Below, piece after piece: positions 23,690 through 35,978 of a stretch of DNA of 64,000 nt. The translations under genes were made by a program, and so were the position numbers. Below the pieces are notes generated by a model. It saw only the letters and a program-made list of their open reading frames with translations, ran no database searches and was not told the origin of the DNA. Every line of letters starts with the position of its first letter. Position 1 is the first letter of the stretch. The DNA comes from Hydractinia symbiolongicarpus (taxonomy: Eukaryota; Cnidaria; Hydrozoa; Anthoathecata; Hydractiniidae), in assembly GCF_029227915.1 (NCBI RefSeq), contig NC_079883.1:28210001-28274000 (forward strand). The letters run 5' to 3'.

Positions 23690-26600
23690 GGCCAAAACTC
23701 GAAGTTTACGATGGAAAGGGATTCCGGAAGTTTTACAGTTTTTTGATGAAATACAAGTCAACAATGATGTCCCTTAGGAATTGCCAACATTACGATAGTC
23801 CAGAGCTACTTCAAAGGCTTCAGTTGATCTTACCATCCAACTCACAATAGGATGGAATAGGAAAAGCTATCACATTAGAAAGAAGCAGCAAGTCCAGGCA
23901 AGATTTGATAATTTCATAGACTTCATGGAAGATGAAATAATGCTTGTTAATGAACTTCTCAAAAAATTCATTGTTTGAGCTAAAAGAAGATTCATCTCAT
24001 TCCAATCAGAAAAGATTCATGAAGACATTGCTAACGAGCTCAAAAGGAAAGCCAAAACCATGCCCTAAGTGTACCAGACTTCATGATTTGGACGAATGTA
24101 GAGAACTTTTTGACAGACAAAAATTCGTTTTTCGGAACAGACTTTGCTTTTCGTGTTACGAACCCATTAGTGACAATCACATTGCTGTAAGTTGTCCAAA
24201 AAAAACAAAAATGCGATGTGTGCGATGAACCACATCATACAGGTCTACATGGTTGCAGACACAAAGACAAGCCTCCTGATGGAAATAAGTTGATAGGTGT
24301 TAATTACTCCAAACTAAAAATGGAAGTGATAAGTCTCAATGTGGTTCCTGTAAAGATAACGCATCCTTCGTCATCAGTAGAGATAATCACGAAAGCACTA
24401 CTAGATAACGGAAGCCAAGGAACGTTCGTCACAAAAACACCTTGGAGGAGTTGAATGTTATAACAATACCGACAGCAATTTCTATTAAAACAATGACAGG
24501 TGAAACAACTGAATGATGTAAATCGATCAATAACCTTCAAGTATCCGCTGTTGAGGATTCGAGCAAAAGGCTTAATTTACCCAGAGTGTTTAGCAGGAAA
24601 TTTCTACCTGTTGATAAAGAAGAAATTCCTACGCCAAATAAAGTAGCAAAATGAAGTTATCTAAACAAGATCTACAAGAACCTTCAACAAGATGAAGACG
24701 AAACAGATATAGGCATATTGATAGGTGCCAATTGTCCTTGAGCTCTCGAGCCTATTGAGATCATTCCAAGTCAAGGAAATGGACCTTATGCCTTTCGTTC
24801 AGTGCTAGGATGGTGTGTAACAGGTCCAATAATTTCTAAAGGTTCACGAAACAGCTCAAAAAGATGTAATTATGTATCAATTTCTGATGATAACGTGCCA
24901 ACTCGATTCCTTCTTCAAGATAATGTGAAGGAGCATGGTTTGGCAGAAATGATGCTTATGATGATTCATCAGGATTTTAGTGAAAATACATTGGATAGAG
25001 AACCTGAAAAACTTTTATTGCAAGATCGAAAATTTCTAAAGCTGATGGATGAGAACGTAAAATTGGACATTATCAACTTCCATTGCCATTCAAAGATCCT
25101 ATGTGTGAAGTTCCAAACAATGAAAGTCAAGCCATTAAATGAGCCCATAACCTCAAACAAAAGCTTAAACAGAATCAGCGGATGCATGATGACTATTGCA
25201 CATTTATGAAAACCATCCTCGATAAAGGATTTGCACAGAGAGCAGATCGTTCTTGTGAGAAGGGAAGAACTTGGTACTTGCCACACCATGGGGTGTACCA
25301 CCCGAGAAAACCAAATAAAATTAGAGTTGTATTTGATTGTAGTGCTACAATTGGTGGTGTATTTAGAGAAGAGCAAGTGGCAGTTGCTGGTGACATCGAG
25401 AGTATGTTCTACCATATCAAAGTACCAGACAATTAAAGAGACATGCTACGTTTTGTTTGGTGGCAGGAAGGTAACCTTGACGCTGAATTGCAAAAATATC
25501 AAATGTGTGTACATGTATTTGGAGGCACACATTCTCCAAGTACTTGCAATTATGCTTTAAGGAAAACTGCTCATGACAACATCGATAAATATGGTAAAGA
25601 AGCTGCTTTAACCCTGATAAGAAATTTTTACGTCAACGATATGTTGAAATATTCATCAAATGCCTTGTCGACTTTACGCCTTATTGAGAAAGTAACATAA
25701 TGTATGCTGCTGGTGGCTTTCCTTTGACCAAGTTTGTAAGTAGCTCAAGGGAAGTATTAGAAGGTATTCCAACGGAAGAAAGGTCGAAAAATGTTGAAGA
25801 CCTAAATTTGATGCTCAAACCCTCCCAATCAAAAGAGCCCTTGGCGTCAGTTGGTGTGTTGAAACAGACTCGTTTTGCTTCCGAATTGTGTTGAAGGACA
25901 ATCCACTGACCCGAAGAGGTATTCTATCATCAATTAGTTCTGTGTATGACTCTCTTGGATTCGGAGCCCCATTTCTTTTACCAGCCAAGCAACTCCTACA
26001 ACAATTTTGCAGTGAACGAAAGGATTGGGATGATGACATCTCTCAACAACAACGAGCAATATGGGAACAATGGAGGAATTCTTTACCTCTGCTGAAAGAC
26101 ATAAGCATACCACATTGCATTGTTCCGGAATGTTTTGGTAAGTTTGTGATATTTCACTTCACCATTTCTCTGATGCTTCCACAAGTGGGTATGGGCAAGT
26201 ATCGTATCTTCGACTAGTCAATGATCAAGGTGAAGTTCATTGTTGTTACATGATGGGCAAGGCAAGAGTCACACCATTAAAACCAATTACTGTCCCACGT
26301 CTCGAGTTATCTGCAGCTAACACATCAACCAAAGTAGCTACGCAGCTTAAAATGGAGCTCAATATTAATCTATTGTCTGAAGTTTTCTGGACAGATAGCA
26401 AAGTTGTGTTAGGCTATATAACAAATCAGTCAAGGAAGTTTCGTTTGTTTGTGGCTAATAGAGTACAGACTATTCATGAAGCTTCCAGTGTTGAACAATG
26501 GCGTTACGTTTCGTCTTCTCAAAATCCTGCTGACGATGCATCACGTGGTCAAACAGTCTTCAACTTTATAAAAAATGGCCGTAGGTTATCTGGACCCAAA

Positions 26601-27614
26601 TTCCTACTCCAATCTTCTTTTGATCAAAGAAGGAAGAGAGGAACTTAAACGCTATGGCATTTTATTTAATGGTTCTCTAGTCAAGCCATTCATTTGAAAA
26701 GTACAAACAGTCTCGAGACAGATTTTATCATCATGGCCGCCGCCGTTTTATTAATAGAAGAGAGGAAGTACGTTGATTACGATCTGACAATGGGATGAAT
26801 TTTGTTGGTGCTTCAGTAGAACTGAAGAAAGCTGTTAAAGAAATGGACCAACGAAGATTGCTGAATTTCTTCTAAGAAACAACACAGATTGGATCGGCTG
26901 GGACTTTAACACTCCTACTGCAAGCCACATGGGTGGTGTCTGGGAGCGACAAATAAGATCTTATCGTTCCATTTTATCGTCATTACTTAACAACCACAGT
27001 CATAGTTTGAATGATGAATGTTTTCGAACCGTTCTAACAGAAGTGGAAGCGATAGTTAATAGCAGACCTTTGTCTGTAAAAACTATTAATGACAGTGACA
27101 GTCTTATTCCCTTTACCCCTAATCTTTTACTGACAATGGAGTCTAAGATTGTCATGGCACCACCTGGGGAATTTAATAAAAACGACATGTACAGTAGACA
27201 ACGATGGAGAAGAGTGCAGCATCTGGTCAATGAGTTGGCGTACAGAATATCTCCAAACGCTTCAACAAAGACGAAAATGGCAAACTCAAAGACGCAATTT
27301 CGTAGTTGGCAATATAGTGATAATTAAAGACGACGCTCATCAAAGAAATAAATGGCGTCTTGCAAGAATTGCAGACGTCCGTCCAAACAACAACGGTCAA
27401 GTGAAATGTGTTTTTGTTCAAACTTCAACACAAAACGCATACGAGCGTCCGGTTGTAAAGATCGTATAGCTTCTAGAATCACGTGAAAAGGAAGTAAAAG
27501 GTCGAATCCCCGATGAGGAGCCACAGAAGCTGAATCCGTCATGTAGCTGAAATTTATATGATAGTAGTCAGTTTTGTTTGTCAAGATACTTCTTATATCT
27601 TAAGGGGAACCAGG
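23669..27614 (+). pseudogene. BEL/Pao LTR retrotransposon internal region, decayed
   Basis: The plus strand holds a recognisable gag-pol order broken by many stops, shifts and deletions. It has a gag segment (about 23,670-23,850), zinc-knuckle regions with CPKCTRLHDLDEC (from about 24,061), a protease motif ALLDNGSQGTF (about 24,396), the GWCVTGPI segment (24,802), a reverse transcriptase core with GIES-type palm and FYVND in place of YVDD (about 25,630), RNase H with FWTDSKVVLGYI (26,385), and integrase/BEL C-terminal segments MGGVWERQIRS (26,929) and WRLARIADVRPN (27,352). The motif NPADDASRG marks the RNase H/integrase boundary. The RT fingers region is deleted. No 5' LTR is present; the element is cut at the hairpin at 23,644-23,689. 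Confidence 0.9.
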
Positions 27615-28050
27615 TGTTCCCGTATTGAGCGCGAGTAGGCCTCAGACTCTGCGAAGGAACACTTGGTTCTCCTTCTTAGTGTTTTGCTATATGTTTTATG
27701 TTTTGTCTCTTAGGTATAGTGTATTTGTCGTAATTTGTGTGCGTAAGTTTCTTGTTCGTTATTGTGAAGTATCTGTGCCGTGTGGTGTGCTATTGTAAAG
27801 GTGAAGTATTGGGATTTTTGTGTTTTAGTAAGTATATGTTTTTCGTATGTGTTATTTCTTCTTTATGTTGTATTGGCCGTTCGTCATCACGCATTTTGTA
27901 GTTAGGTTTAATTTTCTGTTATTTTATACGTAGTTTGTAACTTAGTTTTTTTGTTTTTGTTTGTAGCGTCGCGTGTGGAATAAATGTTATTAAAGCTACT
28001 TTGTGTCAGGTAACCCACCCCCTTACTCGCTACGCTAAGTTGTCGTAACA
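27615..28050 (+). mobile_element. 3' LTR of the decayed BEL/Pao element
   Basis: A purine-rich tract (AAGGGGAACCAGG) precedes TGTTCC..., and the segment ends ...GTCGTAACA, giving TGTT/AACA LTR ends and a length of 436 bp. An AATAAA lies near 27,980. It follows directly after the pol C-terminal region. No second LTR is in the window, so LTR identity cannot be used for dating. Confidence 0.7.
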
Positions 28051-28989
28051 ATAATTGTGTGTTACAAAAAGTATATTTGTCTGTCTTATTTTTTCACTAT
28101 TTTAGTGATAGAATAAAGAAACAGTTTTTTTAACCCTAAGCCAGTGAGCACAGTACAAGAACAAAATGCGGGGATGTTTACGTTATACGATTGGGTTTCG
28201 GTGATTAAAGGTAACGGTATACCTTTTGAGCATGGTTTGGCATGGTAAATCAAAGTTTATTTATTCCTACTTCAGTAAGACGCATTTTTAAATACCTATC
28301 AAATGGTATAAAAATAATTTTAAACTTTTCAACTTGTAAAAACTACAAAGACACTTTTGAAACACACCCTGCCTTCCCAAAAGTGACTTCATTTTCAAAA
28401 CTACTTCTTTTCCAACTCTTATTTGATGTTTTTTAATTATTTTCCACAAAGTTCCTGTTTTTGATTTATTTTACTTTTTCCAAAAAAACCATTTTTTAAC
28501 TAAAACTTTCGTCTTTAAGAGGTAATTTCTAGAGAATATTTTCAGATAAACACGTTGGTTATAGCACAGTAGCACACCCCTTGTGAAGTTTCTGTAGTTT
28601 TGTAAAAGGGATTTGTAATGTAATAGAACACTACGAAAAAGTGTTTTAAATTTTTTTTAAAATATCACGCCTTTCAAGCATACTTATGATAAGGGTGATA
28701 CTTTCACACTTCCTAAGCGATAAATATTCCGAAGGTTGTTTTTTTAAATTTTATTATTCATAAAGAGGCGACTGAGTATACCATAGAACTCAAAGAGTGT
28801 TAAAAACATTCACTTTTACCTCCTATTCAATTAAAAAAGTGTGAAAGACTAATCAGAAAAAAAAGTTAGTTATTTGGATAAAGTCAACATTCCCTCTCAA
28901 AAATAAATAAATAGTTTCACCATTAGAGATGTTGTCATTTCTTTAGTATAAATGGCTAATAAAAAAATCAATTTTTTGATACAATATAA
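28051..28989. other. Intergenic, no gene seen
   Basis: AT-rich sequence between the LTR and the next transposon. Only short chance frames; no recognised repeat. Confidence 0.5.
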
Positions 28990-29339
28990 GGGATCGTCTC
29001 CACGATCGTTTCAAAAATAATCGTTTCAATTCGTATGATTTTTTTTTGAAAGGATCTCTATACGAATTTGAAACGATTTTAAAATATTTTTTGCCAAAAA
29101 AATCGTTTCAAACTCGTTTCAAAATAGTATAAAATCATTTTGTTGAAACGAAAATCGTTTCGCAATCATTTCGCATTCGTTTCATAATCGTCTCACAATA
29201 TCAACATCAATACGTTTCAATTTAAATCGTTTCAAAATCCCTTTAAATTTAACACCATTATTATTATGTTTATCACACGCACCGATTTCTAAAGAAATTT
29301 TAATATCAAATTATTTAAAATATCTACATACATCAATCT

Positions 29340-29690
29340 ACAGCGATGTTTTAGCTTCCTATACGATCCTGTTTTTATAATTGGTAAACGATCTACGGCC
29401 ATGTTTTAGCTTCGTACAATTGTGTTTTGATGGTTTTTAAACGATCTATGGGGATGTTTTAGCTTCATACAATCGTGTTTTGATGGTTTTTAAACGATCT
29501 ATGACGATGTTTTAGCTATATACGATGGCGTTTTGATAATTTTTAAACGATTTACAGCGATGTTTTAGCTTCTTATCATCTCATTTTTATGGTTTTTAAA
29601 CAATCTATGGCGATGTTTTCGCTTCATACGATCGTGTTTTGATGGTTTTTAAACCATCTATGGCGATGTTTAAGCAATTAATTTATCACG
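29340..29690 (+). repeat. Minisatellite, about 58-bp unit x 6
   Basis: Six imperfect units each contain 'GCGATGTTTTAGCTTCATAC' or a variant, followed by GATCGTGTTTTGATGG and TTTTTAAACGATCTATG. It lies inside the TAA-flanked element. Confidence 0.85.
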
Positions 29691-29786
29691 TTTATTGTTT
29701 TTTAATTGTTTTGGGAGAACAATTCACTTCAGAATTCGTTTCGAAATTCGTTTCAAAAGTTTTTTCTGCACTCGTTTCAAAATACA

Positions 29787-31999
29787 GTACAGTCCAGATG
29801 TAAGCGTACGCTAACGCTCAACTTGCAAAAAAAATTGCTTTCATTAAAAAAACAATAGGATAGCGAGTTCCTTTCAAATTGCGCAAAAATAATTGCTTTG
29901 TGTTAAAAACAAAAGCATAGCAAGAAACATTGTTTAAAAACAATACTCTGCACGAGAAAAAATTAAATGCGAAGGCCATTGAATTTTTATTTCTTTTAGC
30001 AACGAAACTAATTATAGTAACATGATTTTAATCTCAAGATATTTAAAAAACACAAGCTCCTTTAAAAAACAAATCCAATGATCTAAATATTTAAAAAAAT
30101 TTAATTCTACTTTCAAAACTTTTAGTAATATTTCTTTATCGTCGAAACATATTTTTTAAAAATGCGAAACTTTTAAAGGTTCTTTTTATAAAAAGCAACG
30201 TTTAACAACGCAATAGGAAAAACCCTACGTTCGGGATAGGATTTCGAAAACAAATTAAATTTTAATACCAAAAAAAAAAAAATCTAGAAATATAACTTTT
30301 AATGTTCTAGAAAGATCAAACACTCATTGTGAGAACATTTTGTTTTAAATTTTAATACCAAAGAAAGAGTCTAAAAATATAACTTTCGACGCGCATAAAA
30401 GGTGAAAACGCTCGTTCTGGGAACAATTTGTTCTGGTGAGAATAAAAAGATAAGAAGTTAAAAACAAGTGTTTTTTCTAAAAAATAAATCTTGGAAAAAG
30501 AGTTAGTACAAATCAATGTTTTAACATTATTTGAAACATAATTACTTCTATCTCTTAAAGATTTAAACAATGCTTCCAACAAACTATGCTTCTCGCTGTC
30601 TATTTAGTTTTCGCACAAATCTATTATTTAATAAAACTATCAAACAATGGCTCGCTGTGTCACATTGGTTAGAGTCGATAACATTTCAAATACTTAAAAC
30701 ACTATCTAACGAAGCCTTCCTATCGCCCCTCTTTGTCTACTTTGTTTATTTTTGTTTTAACAGGTCACTCGATATATCATATCATACTGAAGATGTAAAC
30801 CGGTATAAATATGATTAATAATAATAATTATTCGTTCTTAAACTTTCTAAAAAATCATTTCTATCGCCGCTCTTCGTTATTAAACTTTTAAAATGCGATC
30901 TAAAAAAACATTTCTATCGCCGTATTTCGTTTTTAAATTTTTAAAACACGATCGAAAAAGCTTTTCTATCCCCGTTTTTCGTTTTTAACTTTTAAAATGC
31001 GATGTAAAAATGCTATTCTATCAAAATTAAAGTTTCAATCTTTGTTAAAATATAATTATTTCTATCGTTTAAAAGCTTTATTCAACCCGTGCAATCAACA
31101 ATGCCTTCTCGCTAGTTTATTAAGTTTCCATGCAAAACTTTTATTTATAATAAAACTATTAAACAATGGCTCTTCGTGTCACATTGATAGAGTTGATAAC
31201 ATTTGCAATTATGCTATTGGGAATAATTATTTTCACACTATTTAAATGGAGTTAAACACAGTTTAGCTCATGTAATTGCAGTTTCCAGTTGGGTTGCTAG
31301 TTGGTTGGGTAAACTAAAATATAAAAACACTATATTGAGCTTCAAAATTGGTGCATGATGTTTTGTTTACCCACAATGGGCATTGTCTCAATTAACCAGG
31401 CCAATGAGTCTAGCCTCTGTTACCAATGGCCTATAAATTAAGAATTTCACATCACATTGGCCTCTGACCTAAGCTGACAACATTGTCTTCAAAAAACAAC
31501 GAAAGATTTCTTAAGCTCAGGCTCAGATTTAAGCTCAGGTGTATGTTATAACATAGCGTAATAAACAATGAGACAGTTAAAGGAAAGGAAGGTACAACAG
31601 GTAGTTGTTACCAAATACGCTTACGAGATTAGGATAGGTGTCACAGAGAGTGTTATTAAATTACACGCGCAGGAGAGTTTTGTGTCATTTTGCTTGACCA
31701 GCATCCTCACCCCTTTTCGCCAAATACCGGTTTATATTAACATCACAAAGTCGTTAAATGAAATACATTTGTCTTTCTAATATTGTGTTTTTTCTGGAAA
31801 CATTAGCAATTGACAATAGTTATGTGCAGTTATAATAAGCTATTTTTTCTTTAAGAATCTTCTGTTTATTGCGCGCAAGTTAACGACTTACAAGACTCGC
31901 AAGATAATTAATAAGAACAAAAGACAAACAAATACAGCCTCTGAGAAAAAGGTGTGAAACTTAAGCGTACGCGTATGCTTACATCTGGACTGGACTGTA
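29787..31999. mobile_element. Nested 2.2-kb inverted-repeat element
   Basis: ACAGTCCAGATGTAAGCGTA near the left end and the complement of CAGTCCAGATGTAAGCATAC at the right end face each other inside the larger element. The interior contains an imperfect direct duplication (30568-30700 and 31085-31215, each with an ACAATGGCTC..GTGTCACATTG block) and three units of about 60 bp at 30830-31010 with TTTCTATCGCCG. No transposase ORF was found. Confidence 0.6.
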
Positions 32000-32308
32000 G
32001 TTCTGTAATCGTTTCCCATTCATATCCCATTCGCTTCCACTTCGTATCATTCTTAAGCTTAGAGTTTAAAATAAAATTCAATCGTTTCACCTTCATTTCA
32101 TTAAACGATCCGTAAACAATTTAAAAAAATGATGATACAATCTCGAAACGATCATAATCGTTTAAATTTGTATAAAATTTGAAACGATTGTGGAGACGGT
32201 CCCTAAAGGTATGGATGACTTTCAATGTTTATATTTTTACAGGATTCTTGCCCATGCACGAAAAAATTTTAAAAAATGGACAGACAAAAAATGCAGACCT
32301 TAGGGGTC

Positions 32309-32689
32309 GTCGACGAACAGTTTTCGTCTCTGTTAACGGCAAATTGGCTGCTAGATTTGGAGCCCCTTAACGGCAAGCCCATTTCCCCTACGTTGGTTTT
32401 TGTCTCTGTTAACGGCAAATTTGCCGTTAAATAGAATTTTGCCCCCCTCCGCGCTTTACAGAACAATCTTTGTGGAGACTTATACAAACACGAGATACAT
32501 TTTTTTAATAACCAATTCTAGATTATGGCAGATTTTTACTGTGGAAACATTTTCTAATTTGTTGAATTTTTTATTTTCCCTAAAAGAAACAAAAAAGGTT
32601 AGAAAGTGAAATTTGTCTCCACAATGCATTACCCCCTCCCCCCCTAACGGCCAATTTGCCATTAACGGAGACGAAAACTGTTTGTCGAC
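32309..32689. mobile_element. MITE with ~39-bp terminal inverted repeats
   Basis: The left end (GTCGACGAACAGTTTTCGTC, continuing through CTGTTAACGGCAAATTGG) is matched by the complement of the right end with only a few changes. A second internal copy of the GTTAACGGCAAA block is at 32,408. It is 381 bp long and non-coding. The superfamily is not assigned. Confidence 0.75.
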
Positions 32690-32833
32690 AGTTAAATTAT
32701 GGTCTTTTGTACTGTGGCTACCCAGCTAGCATCCTTTCACTGATTGATAAGTCTAAACTACATCATGCAAGCTATATTCTAATTCCAAGATCAAAACATG
32801 CCTCTAACTGAAAATAAAGTTTGGAATGGACTG

Positions 32834-33184
32834 GTAGATAGATAGATGTGCATATTTTGCATGGCTAGATGGCCTCACAAATATCAAGGGATATATATAC
32901 CCTGTCTTTTATTTCCAGGGAGAAGCCATGACTTAGATGTCCTAGAGAGTCCCAAGAGTAATGCTCATTTTGAGTTACGCAGATCCAATTGCAGTCCGCA
33001 CTCTACTAAGCAAATCCTAGCAACATCCAACTTCCCATACAGTATGCCATCTCCCCAATTCCCTTTAACCCGGGGCTATGATGATAACATTCACTCCCCC
33101 ATGTTAAATATAGCCGCAAGGGGGAATCAAACCTTGGTCTCCTGCACTTAGTAAGAGAGTTATAACCACTAAACTATGGCGCCA
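32834..33184 (-). mobile_element. tRNA-derived SINE, copy 1
   Basis: On the minus strand the head has an A box (TAGTTTAGTGGTTA) and a B-box-like GGTTTGATTCC, then a shared body, ending in a (ATCT)n tail at 32,834-32,846. The body matches 47,733-47,990. The family is tRNA-derived by its promoter boxes. Confidence 0.75.
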
Positions 33185-33715
33185 CATGGCCCCACGGCTT
33201 AGGCCTGCATTATTTTGCCTGTCAATTTGCGTAAAAAAGAGGTCTGTGGATTATATAAACAACACACGTCACGATACTAACTTTGTATAGCAAAATTAAC
33301 TTTATTATTTTTCATATGAAATTCACTTAGGTAGCTAGCTAGAGTCTAGCTAATATAAATTACCACAAAGATTAAAACAGGTAACAACCAGGCTTTATAT
33401 TTAGGGCTTAACGAAAAATGTAAACATCCAAATAACAACAACAGCTTCAACTACCATTATTGTAATGTGCATGTTTTCCCGGAGCAAAGAGCAAAATCAA
33501 GTTTAGGCCAACATACTTCCCGCACCACTAGGCGGATTTACGTGCGGAGTGTGGATTGGGGATTTGTTATGATGCGGGTATCAAAATTTTCCCAAAAGCT
33601 CTTAGAGGGATTTTAGCGAATTGAACAGAGAATTTGCCTGCGAAATGTATCAAGCATGTGCACTTGTTCTGATTTGGTTCAAAATATTTGCTTCGCCGAA
33701 AAGTAGAAACAGTTA

Positions 33716-34200
33716 GGCTCAGTTCCCACTGTGGTTTAAGTGTGTTTTAAGTGTGTTTTAAATAAGATTTTAAAGTTAAACCATAATGTGAACTTGTTCG
33801 TGTTTTAAAATTTTCGGCATAAAACCTATAAAATAAAACCTTAGATCAAAAAATTTTGATATTGTGGTTTAAAGTTTAAAGGCGCCGACAAATGCCGAAG
33901 GAGTTTTCAACGATTTTAGGGCACATTTGGCGTATTTTCACGTTAAGACAGAAAAAAGAGAATAAAAAATGGCAGAAAAAAACTAAGTTTGGTACAGGAA
34001 GAGAATCTTAGCGTACTTACTCGCCAATATCCAGTGATTTTTGATAAATCACACAAAGGCTACCAAGAGAGAAACGCTACATGTTTTTGCTTTTAAAACA
34101 CAGTGGAAGTGCCCAGGTTTTATTTTAATTTTCAAAACACATTTGAAACCTTTTAGGTTTTATATTTAAACCCAAGTTAAACCACAGTGGGGACCAAGCT
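33716..34200. mobile_element. MITE with TTCCCACTGTGGTTTAA ends
   Basis: AGTTCCCACTGTGGTTTAA at the left faces the complement of GGTCCCCACTGTGGTTTAA at the right. Several GTGTTTTAA/TTTTAAAAC repeats are internal. It is 485 bp long and non-coding. Confidence 0.7.
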
Positions 34201-34279
34201 TTACCACTTTTAGTTACCATATTCCACTGCAACACTTTTAACCAATCAACGCAATTTTCAGTATTTATCATCAGTTTAT

Positions 34280-35213
34280 TCCAGCGAAACTGATGGTCAT
34301 GTCGTAAATGAAGAAGAACGAATTCTTATGTCACTGCCGCCCAGATTGGGAGGACTTGGTTTGAAAAAAAAAAGCGAATACGCTCCAGTCGAGCTGGAAA
34401 ACTCGATACAATTGACGTGCCTGCTTCAAAAAGAAATCGTGGGAAAGATCGACGATGACAGTAGTAAGACAATTGCAATGATAAAAAGCGAGCGGCATCA
34501 ACAAAATAAAGAAAAGCTCGAGCTGTTAAGAGCAAACATGAATGAAGAACAGAAGAGGATTAATGATGTAAACATGATGGTGGGAGCATCGAATTGGCTG
34601 ACGAGTTTACCTATAAAAGAACTGATGTATGACTTAAACAAAGAACAATTTAGGGATGCGTTACGTATCCGTTATAATTCGGCATTACCTAGACTCCCTT
34701 CAGATTGTGCACGTGGTAGCAAATTAAACGTGATTCATGCTTTATCCTGCAAGAAAGGTGGTTTTATCATGATGAGACACAATGAAGTTCGTGATGTCAC
34801 TTCTGTTTTCCAAACGAAGTGTGTAAGGACGTTCGACGTGAACCAATGTTGATTCAGTTGGATGGTGAGCAAATTCAACCACAAAGCGCCAATAGAAGTC
34901 AAGAAGCTCGTCTTGATATAGGCGCTATTGGGTTCTGGACTCCTGGTCAAAGGATATTTTTGGATACACGGGTTTTGACCTAAACGCTCAGAGATACCAG
35001 GGTTTGGAACTCAATAAATGCTTTAAACGCAACGAGGATGAGAAGAAACGCCGGTACAATGAACGTATGCTTGATTTTGATAACGGGTCGTTTCACCCAA
35101 TGGTTTTCTCAACAAATGGTGGAATGGGGCAAGAGTGTAAGCTGTTTTACAAACGTTTACCGGAAATGATTGCAGAGAAAAGAGACATACCTGTATCACA
35201 AGCAGTCAATTAA
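34280..35213 (+). pseudogene. Retroelement polyprotein C-terminal fragment
   Basis: The frame at 34,318-34,852 has LPPRLGGLGL, GASNWLTSLPIKE, FRDALRIRYN, a C..H-type segment (SDCARGSKLNVIHALSC) and RHNEVRD. After a shift, 34,900-35,213 carries FLDTRVFD, CFKRNEDEKKRRYNER and FSTNGGMGQE. This order is typical of the region downstream of reverse transcriptase in a retroelement type common in cnidarian and sponge genomes, and D..RV spacing hints at a restriction-like nuclease fold. The RT proper is absent, and at least one frameshift and a stop break the frame. The family name is not certain. Confidence 0.65.
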
Positions 35214-35978
35214 ATTAAAACAAAAATTTCCTTTTTCCTGTTACGGTCAATGTTGTTATGCCTTAGAGGTTCTCGTTCGCTGAAGAAAGAACATTACATC
35301 CATGACATTGAACTGTCAAATGTCATGTCGACGATATAACGAATGATTTATTAAAAAAATAAAAAAAATGTACACCAGCGGCCTATCGGTATAATAACGG
35401 AGCCAACAAGTGTTGTATCTTATGATCGTTCCGTGTGAAAATCAAAAAGATATTTTACAGCTAATTTGCCGCTTCGCCATTCACAATTCGCTCCATAAAA
35501 ACCTCCCTTTGAACTCACCCAACCTCGTCCCCAGTGCTCTTTTACGCCTATCCCACGCATCCCAGGCACTTCCTCCCCAGAGACAATTATACAGATCCGC
35601 CCGTAGGCGGCGAGGGCGGAAATCAAATATTGTTTTTTCTTTTTTTTGAGTTACGAAATGTTAGAACTCGATAAACTCTTCTCCTCTCAGAATGTTTGTG
35701 TACAGCTATATTACGATGTCACTGAAGGGTCACACTTCCATACAAAAAATTGAAACTTCTATACAAAAAATTGAAACTTCCATACAAAAAACTGAAACTT
35801 TTATAAAATCTCTCAAGGTTTTAGAAACGTTTTTGGAACTTCTACAAATTGTTTTTGAAACTTTTATAACACATTTTATTTTTTTCATAAATATTTGAAA
35901 CTCTCCACAGTTTTTAAAACTTGAAAATTCTTGATCAAGCCAAATAGAGATGATCTGAGGAAGAGCTGAAGAGGAAGG

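Larger units (their letters stand above)
28990..32203. mobile_element. 3.2-kb inverted-repeat element flanked by TAA
   Basis: The ends are GGGATCGTCTCCACGATCGT and the complement of GGGACCGTCTCCACAATCGT, directly flanked by TAA at 28987-28989 and 32204-32206. A TAA/TWA target and GG-starting inverted repeat suggest PIF/Harbinger, but no transposase or Myb-like ORF is visible. About a dozen ATCGTTTC-type motifs, in both orientations, crowd the outer 250 bp at the left end and the outer 150 bp at the right. The interior holds a 6-unit minisatellite and a nested inverted-repeat element. Confidence 0.7.

Noticed and set aside
29340-29690. Regularly spaced repeats resembling a CRISPR array
   Set aside because: Eukaryotic context; units are tandem and degenerate with no unique spacers. 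It is a minisatellite inside a transposon.
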